A stretch of 64,000 nt of DNA from contig NZ_JALBGC010000001.1 of assembly GCF_022631375.1 (NCBI RefSeq), forward strand, positions 806,001 to 870,000. Reading direction: 5' to 3'. Position 1 is the first letter of the stretch. The number at the start of each line of letters is the position of its first letter. The position numbers were made by a program, and so were the translations under genes. Below the pieces are notes generated by a model. It did not search any database. It was given only the letters and a program-made list of their open reading frames with translations, and was not told where the DNA came from. The DNA is from Hymenobacter cyanobacteriorum. Its GTDB lineage: Bacteria; Bacteroidota; Bacteroidia; Cytophagales; Hymenobacteraceae. Shown here one piece after another: positions 42,038 through 48,281 of the stretch.

Positions 42038-45000
42038 TTAGGCTTCTACTTCGGGGGCAAAAAATTCCGACTCGGCGTTGCGAATCTTCGTCAGGTAGGT
42101 CACGTTCGGCTGCACGTTGATGGAGTCGAGCGAGTGGAAAGCGCGCTCTCCGTCTTCGCGGCGCAGCAGCTGGCTGATGCGGCTGTTGGGGTCCTTCATA
42201 TCACCGAACACGATGGCTTCGGTGGGGCACGACTGGGCGCAGGCGGTTACAATCTCGCCGTCTTTCGGACGACGCTTCTGCTTCTTGGCTTCGAGCTTGC
42301 CGAGCTGGATGCGCTGTACGCAGAATGAGCATTTCTCCATCACACCGCGAGCACGTACGGTTACGTCCGGGTTCAGCACCATGCGGCCGAGGTCGGTGAA
42401 CATGTGGCCGTTCACTACTTCGAACTTCTCGTTCGAGTAATACGAGAACCAGTTGAAGCGACGCACTTTGTACGGGCAGTTATTGGCGCAGTAGCGCGTG
42501 CCGATGCAACGGTTGTAGGTCATCTGGTTGAGACCTTCCGAGCTGTGCGTGGTAGCCAGTACCGGGCACACCGTTTCGCAGGGAGCGTGGTTGCACTGCT
42601 GGCACATCATCGGCTGGAAAATAACCTGCGGGTTTTCCGAGGGGTCTTCCATGGCGGCGTAAGTGGCCACCTTGCCTTTGGTGTCGAAGTCGCTCTTATG
42701 GGCGTCGGAGCTGTAGTAGCGGTCGATGCGCATCCAGTGCATCTCGCGGCGGTTAATTACCTGCTGCTTGCCTACTACGGCGGTGTTGTTTTCGGTCTGG
42801 CAACCTACCACGCACGAGCCGCAGCCAATGCACGAGTTCAGGTCGATGGCCATGCCCCAGTGGTGGTTGTTGTACTGGTAGTCCTGCCACAGCGACACCT
42901 TGTTGGGAGCCTCCAGCCCGTCGGGCGTGGCAATCTTCTCGTACTCGGTTACCTTCTTGGGGTCTTTCACATACTGCGCCAGCGTGCTTTCCTGTACCAC
43001 CGGGCGGCGGTCCATCAGCGTCTGGTGCGTCTGAGTCTGGGCGATGGGCGAAGTGGCACCGGTTTTCTCCAGCGTCACCACGTTCTGGTACTGGATGCCG
43101 CCGTTAGCCGTCATGGCCAGCGGGGCGGCGTTCTCCCCTACTTTATCGCCGGCTTTGCCTGCCAGCGTACGGCCGTAACCGAGGGCGATGCTCACCGTAC
43201 CATTGGTCTGACCGGGCTGAATGAGCACGGGCAGCTCGATGCTGTAGCCATTGGCGGTTACTTTCAGCACGTCACCCTGCTCCCACTTCTGCTCGATGGC
43301 CATCTTGCGCGGCACGGCCACGTAGTTGCCCCAGGTAGCTTTCGAAATAGCATCGGGCAATTCCTGCAGGAAGGGGTTGTTGGCTTCGGTACCGGCAGCG
43401 CTCAGGCCACCTTTCTCGTACAGGGCCAGCTCCACGCCCGAAGCTTTGGCACCAGCGCCGAGCTGCGAAGCAGCGGCGGCAGCGCTCATGCCGGTCATGG
43501 CCGGAGCGGCGGGCAGGGCCGAACCCATCATTACGCCATCGTGCACAGCCTTATCCCAGGCAGCATCGGTAGGCGTAACGGCGCGCCAGTTGGCACGCAG
43601 GTATTTGTAGTAAGTGGTGTTGTTGCCAGCCCAATGCAACAGGCTTTCCTGCGCCTGGCGGGTGGCAAACAGCGGCGTAATTACCGGCTGCGCGAGGCTC
43701 AGGTAGCCACGCTTGGGCTCGAAGTCGTTCCACGATTCCAACCAGTGGCTATCGGGCGCGGCGTACTGGCAGAGGCTGCCGGTTTCGTCGAGACGGTCGT
43801 TGAGCGAAATCGTGAGGCCTACTTTGGCAATGCCCGACTTCACTTTAGCACCCAGCGGGTGGTTGTAAACCGGATTGGCGTTGTAGAAAATCACCGCGCC
43901 AATGGCCCCGGCGTTCATGTCGTTCACCAGCGCGGTCATGCGAGCGTCGTCGCCCTGACGCAGGTTGCTCGGGGCGCCACCGGTGGTGGTACCGCCGTTG
44001 CCCAGCGCCTGGTTGATGGCCGTTACCAGCGTCTGCACGGCTGGGTCATTCGAGCCCGAAACAATCAGGCCAGCGCTGCCAGCAGCTTTCAGTTCAGCAG
44101 CAGCTTTGCCGATGGCCGTTTTCGTGTCGGCACCAGCGCCGTTTACTACGTGGTTGTAGATGGTAAGGGCAGCGGCACCCATTTCCGACGGTTTCACCGG
44201 AATACGTACGTCGGCGTTGGAGCCGGACAGCGAGAGGGCCGTTTCAATCTGAATATGGCGCGACATGGTTTTCTTGTCGCGGCTCACCTTGCGGTTTACG
44301 ATGTACTGCTTGGCATACTCCACCGGCGAAATCCAGGTGCCGAGGAAGTCGGCGCCAAGGCTCACGATGACGTTGGCTTTGCTAAAATCGTAACCCGGTA
44401 CCACGCCGCCGTTCGCCTGCAACAGGGCCGAAGCCGAGTGCGCGTCGTACATCACGTGCGTGGTGTTGGGGTAGCGGCCCGTGAATTCGGCAATGGCCTT
44501 CTTCGTGCTGGGGCTGATAATCGTGTGCGACACGATGGCAATGCGGCCGGCACCGGCGAGCTTCTCGCGAATCTCGCGGTCTACCTGCTTCATGTCAGCC
44601 TGCTTGCCTTTGATGGCGAAGTGCTGCAGGCGGCCACCGTCGTAGAGGCTCAAAACAGCAGCTTGGGCACGAGCCGACAAACCACCTTTCGTGATGGGCG
44701 ACTCGGGGTTGCCTTCGAGCTTAATCGGCCGACCGTCACGGGCCTTCACCAGCACGGCGTTATAGTCGGCGCCCGTGAAGTAGGTGGAAGCGTAGAAGTT
44801 CGAAATCGCCGGGTCAACTTCTTCGGGCTTGTTCAGGTACGGAATCGCCTTTTTCACCGGCGTTTCGCACGAGGCCAGCACCGCAGCGCCAACGCCAAAG
44901 CCCATCAGTTTGAGGAAATCGCGGCGGGGAGCCGAGGTGGCATCGCTGCTCTCGTGGCTTTCCTTTACCGGCATGAACTCGGCAAAGGCCGATTGCATGA

Positions 45001-45046
45001 ACTCCGGGGCGCTTTCCAGTTCCTCAATTCCTTTCCAGTACTTCAT
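42038..45046 (-). CDS. actB: alternative complex III iron-sulfur subunit ActB
   Basis: The 1002-residue protein has a twin-arginine motif (Arg41-Arg42, RRDFLKLMGF) with a lipobox-like Cys60 (VLASC), so it is exported by Tat. Residues about 60-740 are a molybdopterin-oxidoreductase-like domain without recognisable cofactor ligands; about 740-1000 is an Fe-S domain with CIGCGSCVVGCQ, CQQCNHAPCETVCPV, CIGTRYCANNCPYKVRRF and CSFCVQR...CAQSCPTEA, enough for three [4Fe-4S] and one [3Fe-4S] cluster. The Fe-S chain leads electrons from ActC to ActA. It is preceded by actA and heptamer element copy 4, and followed by actC. Confidence 0.96.
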   Translation of the reverse strand: MKYWKGIEELESAPEFMQSAFAEFMPVKESHESSDATSAPRRDFLKLMGFGVGAAVLASCETPVKKAIPYLNKPEEVDPAISNFYASTYFTGADYNAVLVKARDGRPIKLEGNPESPITKGGLSARAQAAVLSLYDGGRLQHFAIKGKQADMKQVDREIREKLAGAGRIAIVSHTIISPSTKKAIAEFTGRYPNTTHVMYDAHSASALLQANGGVVPGYDFSKANVIVSLGADFLGTWISPVEYAKQYIVNRKVSRDKKTMSRHIQIETALSLSGSNADVRIPVKPSEMGAAALTIYNHVVNGAGADTKTAIGKAAAELKAAGSAGLIVSGSNDPAVQTLVTAINQALGNGGTTTGGAPSNLRQGDDARMTALVNDMNAGAIGAVIFYNANPVYNHPLGAKVKSGIAKVGLTISLNDRLDETGSLCQYAAPDSHWLESWNDFEPKRGYLSLAQPVITPLFATRQAQESLLHWAGNNTTYYKYLRANWRAVTPTDAAWDKAVHDGVMMGSALPAAPAMTGMSAAAAASQLGAGAKASGVELALYEKGGLSAAGTEANNPFLQELPDAISKATWGNYVAVPRKMAIEQKWEQGDVLKVTANGYSIELPVLIQPGQTNGTVSIALGYGRTLAGKAGDKVGENAAPLAMTANGGIQYQNVVTLEKTGATSPIAQTQTHQTLMDRRPVVQESTLAQYVKDPKKVTEYEKIATPDGLEAPNKVSLWQDYQYNNHHWGMAIDLNSCIGCGSCVVGCQTENNTAVVGKQQVINRREMHWMRIDRYYSSDAHKSDFDTKGKVATYAAMEDPSENPQVIFQPMMCQQCNHAPCETVCPVLATTHSSEGLNQMTYNRCIGTRYCANNCPYKVRRFNWFSYYSNEKFEVVNGHMFTDLGRMVLNPDVTVRARGVMEKCSFCVQRIQLGKLEAKKQKRRPKDGEIVTACAQSCPTEAIVFGDMKDPNSRISQLLRREDGERAFHSLDSINVQPNVTYLTKIRNAESEFFAPEVEA

Positions 45047-45054
45047 TTGGAGGG

Positions 45055-45131
45055 GTAATCAGTAATCAGTATTGGGTAGTCAGTAATTAGCGAGGGTAGG
45101 CAAGAATACTGACTACCCAGTACTCCCTACC
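45055..45131. repeat. heptamer inverted-repeat element, copy 4 (actA-actB spacer)
   Basis: Left arm (45055-45099) has units GTAATCA, GTAATCA, GTATTGG, GTAGTCA and GTAATTA; right arm (45106-45131) is ATACTGA, CTACCCA, GTACTCC, CTACC. TATTGGGTAGTCAGTA pairs with TACTGACTACCCAGTA with two mismatches. It fills nearly the whole 97-bp spacer between the two genes of an operon. Confidence 0.75.
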
Positions 45132-45143
45132 GAAATCAATGGC

Positions 45144-46475
45144 TTAGTAGTGGCACTTCGAGCACTCGGTACCGCCGTTCGACGATACGGTGAAGGGGGC
45201 ACCACCATTCTTGGTGTCGTGCAGCTTCACGAGGTTGTCGTAGTACTTGTTATCCTTGGTGTTGAGGGGCATCTCGCGGTGGCAGTTGATGCACCAGCCC
45301 ATGGTGAGGGCCGAGTACTGGTATACCACTTCCATGTTCTGGATGGGGCCGTGGCAGGTCTGGCACTGGAGGCCGGCTACCTGCGTGTGCTGCGAGTGGT
45401 TGAAGTAGGCCAGGTCGGGCAGGTTGTGGATGCGCACCCACTGAATGGGCTGCTTGCGCTCGATGGCGCGGTAGATTTTCTTAATTTCGGGCGACTCCGT
45501 CTTAATCTGCGAGTGGCAGTTCATACAGATATTGGCCGAAGGAATGTTGGCCGACTTGCTCTTGTACACCGAGGTGTGGCAGTAGGCGCAGTTAATCTGG
45601 TGCTCGCCGGCGTGCAGCTTGTGCGAGAAAGCAATGGGCTGCGTAGGCTGGTAACCCTGGGTCAGTCCCACGGCCATTACGCTCTGCACACCTTCATAAA
45701 GTAAAACGAGGGCGAAAACGACACCCACAATACCACGCAGCACGGGCGAGCGGTAGAACTTGCTCCAGTCGAAGCGCTGCTCCAGAATCTCCACATCGCG
45801 GCCGTCGAGGTCCTTGCGGCCGCGCAGCACATCACGCATCAGGTTGCCAATGATTACTAGCGTTACCACCAGCACAATCAGCACTACTACCAATACAATA
45901 AGGAGAATGTCAACGTATTTGCCGGAACCGGCGTCAGCGCCATCAGCAGCAGCAGCATTCTCTTTCGTCACACCGCCGGTCGGGTCTTTTGCTACCGGAC
46001 CCGCGCCTTCTTGTGAAGTTACGTAAGCAACAATCGAGGTGATTTCCTTGTCCGACAGTGCGAACGAAGGCATTTGCTGCTTGTTGAACTTGTTGAAAAG
46101 AGCTACGGCATAGTCGTCGCCGCTGGCCACCACTTTGCTCGAGTTCTTCACCCAAGGAATAAGCCATGAAATGGGGCGGCGCTTGGTGATGCCAGCGAGG
46201 GCCGGACCAACTACCTGCTCGTTCACGGCGTGGCACTGGGCGCAGTTGCCTTTGAACAAGGCATCACCGGCGGCAATAGCGGCGGCATCGCCACCAGCGG
46301 GCGCGGCAGCCGGGGCCGTAGCAGTTGCGGGAGTAGCGGCAGCAGTAGCGCCGGGTACTACCCCTTGCGTTTTCACCGTGGCGGCATCCTGGGCGGCAGC
46401 CTGCTGGATGCCAGCAAACGTGAGCACCAGCGCCAGCATCAGATGAGGTAACGAGCGGAGTCGAAGGCTCTTCAT
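45144..46475 (-). CDS. actA: alternative complex III multiheme cytochrome ActA, with extra N-terminal heme domain
   Basis: From the ATG at 46475 the protein has 443 residues. A signal peptide and Ala/Thr-rich linker are followed by a class I cytochrome c domain: CAQCH at 78-82 with axial Met135 (KQQMPSF). A membrane helix (188-213), a short loop and a second helix (248-268) come next, then the pentaheme domain with CAYCH (296-300), CMNCH (317-321), CQTCH (371-375), CINCH (395-399) and CSKCH (438-442, three residues from the end). Well-studied Act complexes have five hemes in ActA and one in ActE, so this one would have seven in all. Upstream in-frame codons (to 46565) are non-conserved. A full promoter lies at 46522-46552. 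Confidence 0.95.
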   Translation of the reverse strand: MKSLRLRSLPHLMLALVLTFAGIQQAAAQDAATVKTQGVVPGATAAATPATATAPAAAPAGGDAAAIAAGDALFKGNCAQCHAVNEQVVGPALAGITKRRPISWLIPWVKNSSKVVASGDDYAVALFNKFNKQQMPSFALSDKEITSIVAYVTSQEGAGPVAKDPTGGVTKENAAAADGADAGSGKYVDILLIVLVVVLIVLVVTLVIIGNLMRDVLRGRKDLDGRDVEILEQRFDWSKFYRSPVLRGIVGVVFALVLLYEGVQSVMAVGLTQGYQPTQPIAFSHKLHAGEHQINCAYCHTSVYKSKSANIPSANICMNCHSQIKTESPEIKKIYRAIERKQPIQWVRIHNLPDLAYFNHSQHTQVAGLQCQTCHGPIQNMEVVYQYSALTMGWCINCHREMPLNTKDNKYYDNLVKLHDTKNGGAPFTVSSNGGTECSKCHY

Positions 46476-46521
46476 AGAAAAATAGAGGGTAAAGCGAAAC
46501 GCTAGGGGCATTTCAAGGCCA

Positions 46522-46552
46522 CAAATGTAGGTCAGGATTCGTAGGCGGCAAA
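46522..46552 (-). promoter_or_regulatory. promoter of the actABCDEF-ctaCD operon
   Basis: On the minus strand TTTG (46549-46552) is followed after exactly 19 bases by TACATTTG (46522-46529), a perfect fit to the Bacteroidota primary-sigma consensus TTTG-N19-TAnnTTTG. The expected start of transcription is near 46515, giving a leader of about 40 nt before the actA ATG. Confidence 0.8.
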
Positions 46553-46892
46553 AAATGGGGTACAATTTCCGGGGGGTAATCCCCGTTGCGCGCGGCCTCC
46601 CGGCTGGCTTTCATCCACTTCGCGACGCTACTTTTCGCTGTAGCAACGGCGTCGAAACGGCGGGTTTGGCAACAGGTTAGCCGGTGATTTTGAAAGCCCT
46701 GAATCGGAACTAGCGACGTGAGCTTTTGTTGGTGACAGCTGCAGATTTAGGCGGGCTTTTTTCTGTTTCGCTGTCGGCCGCCGACACCTTATATATAGGT
46801 AGCCATTCCGAGCAGTATTGGTCAAGCGAGTAAAGATGGCCAGCATGACCATCCATGCTGGTTGGCTGAATACCACCAATACCAACGCGGGC
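46553..46892. other. intergenic region between the act and rpsF promoters
   Basis: Between the two divergent promoters there is no gene I can support; the open frames here (for example 46628-46900 on the minus strand) lack coding features and contain the promoter sequence. It holds a perfect 8-bp hairpin at 46840-46861 (CCAGCATG / CATGCTGG, 6-nt loop), placed about 33 bp upstream of the rpsF -33 box, which could be an operator or a structural remnant. Confidence 0.5.
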
Positions 46893-46924
46893 CTTGGCAA
46901 TGTGCCGGAAAGTCAGTACCTTTG
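46893..46924 (+). promoter_or_regulatory. promoter of rpsF-rpsR-rplI
   Basis: CTTGG (TTG at 46894-46896) is followed by a spacer of 20 and TACCTTTG (46917-46924), matching the Bacteroidota -33/-7 pattern TTTG-N19-TAnnTTTG with one -33 mismatch. It lies 43 bp before the rpsF ATG. Confidence 0.7.
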
Positions 46925-46967
46925 CGCCCCAATCAATTTTTATCACCCCCAATTCACCCCCATCGTA

Positions 46968-47345
46968 ATGGAACAAAGAAATTACGAGACGGTCTTCATC
47001 GTGACTCCCGTATTGAACGAGAGCCAGGTGCAAGAAACGGTCGAGAAGTTCACTCAGGTGCTTAAGGAAAATAGCGCCGCCCTTTTATCCACCGAAGCCT
47101 GGGGCCTGCGCAAGCTGGCTTACCCGATTCAAAAGAAAAGCACGGGCTACTACTTCTGCCTGTCTTACACTGGCGAAGGCAACATCGTGGACGTACTCGA
47201 ACTGGCATTCCGTCGCGATGAGCGCGTAATCCGCTTCCTCACGACCGTGCTCGATAAGCACGCCGTAGAGTACAACACCCGCCGCCGCAACGGCGAAATG
47301 AACCAGCAGAAGGCTGCCAAGGAAACCGAAGCCGTAGCCCAATAA
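46968..47345 (+). CDS. rpsF: 30S ribosomal protein S6
   Basis: The 125-residue protein begins [20 protein letters not shown] and has the S6 core patterns [30 protein letters not shown], and [17 protein letters not shown]6 binds S18 in the platform of the small subunit. The frame is open upstream as far as 46818, but the promoter lies inside that extension, so translation starts at the ATG at 46968. It is the first gene of the rpsF-rpsR-rplI operon; no ssb gene is inserted. The C-terminal tail is Gln/Ala/Glu-rich. Confidence 0.97.
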   Translation: MEQRNYETVFIVTPVLNESQVQETVEKFTQVLKENSAALLSTEAWGLRKLAYPIQKKSTGYYFCLSYTGEGNIVDVLELAFRRDERVIRFLTTVLDKHAVEYNTRRRNGEMNQQKAAKETEAVAQ

Positions 47346-47358
47346 TCCAGCATCGACA

Positions 47359-47634
47359 ATGGCATCTCCCGCATTCAACCGCAACAACGACCGGTCGGCT
47401 AACAACAAGCCCCAGGACAACCGCAAGAAATACTGCCGCTTCAAGAAGAACGGCATTAAGTACGTGGACTACAAAGACCCGAACTTCCTGCTGAAGTTTG
47501 TGAACGAACAGGGCCGCGTGCTGCCCCGTCGCCTCACCGGCACCAGCCTGAAATTCCAGCGCAAAGTGACCCAGGCTATCGCTAAGGCCCGCCACCTCGC
47601 CCTGATGCCGTACGTAGCCGACGCTTTGAAATAA
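47359..47634 (+). CDS. rpsR: 30S ribosomal protein S18
   Basis: The 91-residue protein has the S18 core: [40 protein letters not shown] and the conserved [20 protein letters not shown]. The first 20 residues ([18 protein letters not shown]) form the basic, poorly conserved N-terminus. It follows rpsF by 13 bp. A heptamer element (copy 5) occupies the spacer to rplI. Confidence 0.98.
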   Translation: MASPAFNRNNDRSANNKPQDNRKKYCRFKKNGIKYVDYKDPNFLLKFVNEQGRVLPRRLTGTSLKFQRKVTQAIAKARHLALMPYVADALK

Positions 47635-47729
47635 ATTATAAATTTTGAATTATAAATTATAAATGTTAATGCTTGGGCCGATTTATTTGGTCTGGCATTT
47701 ATAATTCATAATTTATAATTCCTAATTCT
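47635..47729. repeat. heptamer inverted-repeat element, copy 5 (rpsR-rplI spacer)
   Basis: The left arm (47633-47664) repeats TTATAAA, TTATAAA, TTTTGAA, TTATAAA, TTATAAA; the right arm (47697-47728) repeats TTTATAA, TTCATAA, TTTATAA, TTCCTAA. They pair closely around a 32-nt loop containing GCTTGGGCCG. The first bases of the left arm include the rpsR stop codon. It is the most AT-rich element, within the most highly expressed operon of the window. Confidence 0.8.
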
Positions 47730-47736
47730 CTCCGAC

Positions 47737-48180
47737 ATGGAAATCATCCTCAAAGACGACGTTAAGGGCCTCGGGTACAAGAACGACATCGTGACCGTGA
47801 AATCGGGTTACGGCCGTAACTTCCTGCTGCCGCAGGGTCTGGCCATGCTGGCCGACAAGACGAACAAGAAAATCACGGCCGAGAACGTGCGCCAGGCCGC
47901 TCACAAAGCCGACAAAATCAAAGGTGACGCCCAGGCCATTGCTGACCAGGTTGGTGGCATGGTGCTGGAAATCCCCGCCAAGGTGGGCGAGAGCGGCAAA
48001 ATCTTTGGTCGCGTAACCACCCTGCAATTGGCCGAAGCGCTGAAAGCCAAGGGTGTGGACATCGACCGCAAGCGTTTGTCGTTCGACCAGGAGCCGACTT
48101 CGGCTGGCGACTACACCGCTACGGCTAACCTGCACAAGGAAGTGAAGCACACGATTAACTTCCGCGTAGTAGCCGAGTAG
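47737..48180 (+). CDS. rplI: 50S ribosomal protein L9
   Basis: The 147-residue protein has the L9 N-terminal domain MEIILKDDVKGLGYKNDIVT, with VKSGYGRNFLLPQGLAMLAD, a long connecting helix and the C-terminal domain with GKIFGRVTTLQLAEALKAKG. It is the last gene of the operon, followed by a strong terminator at 48205. The heptamer element ends 8 bp before its start codon, so it must contain or touch the ribosome-binding region. Confidence 0.98.
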   Translation: MEIILKDDVKGLGYKNDIVTVKSGYGRNFLLPQGLAMLADKTNKKITAENVRQAAHKADKIKGDAQAIADQVGGMVLEIPAKVGESGKIFGRVTTLQLAEALKAKGVDIDRKRLSFDQEPTSAGDYTATANLHKEVKHTINFRVVAE

Positions 48181-48204
48181 TTTCGGTTTCTTCGCTCGAT
48201 TGAG

Positions 48205-48235
48205 AAAGCCCCGCCTGCTGGCGGGGCTTTTTTTA
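48205..48235 (+). terminator. intrinsic terminator after rplI
   Basis: The stem AAAGCCCCGCC / GGCGGGGCTTT with a short TGCT loop is followed by a T-run, 24 bp past the rplI stop. Confidence 0.92.
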
Positions 48236-48268
48236 TTCCGGTTTTCGGGCGCGTGCCCGGTTACGGGC

Positions 48269-48276
48269 TATTTTTG
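48269..48276 (+). promoter_or_regulatory. candidate -7 element immediately before the GSCFA gene
   Basis: TATTTTTG matches TAnnTTTG and ends five bases before the ATG at 48282. The expected transcription start would fall at or near the ATG, so a leaderless transcript is possible. Confidence 0.5.
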
Positions 48277-48281
48277 CTTTA

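Noticed and set aside
42404..45058. 884-codon plus-strand frame opposite actB
   Set aside because: actB has Tat motif and four iron-sulfur motifs; the opposite frame is a composition shadow.
46818..46967. N-terminal extension of S6
   Set aside because: The rpsF promoter lies within it, and S6 begins at MEQRNYE.
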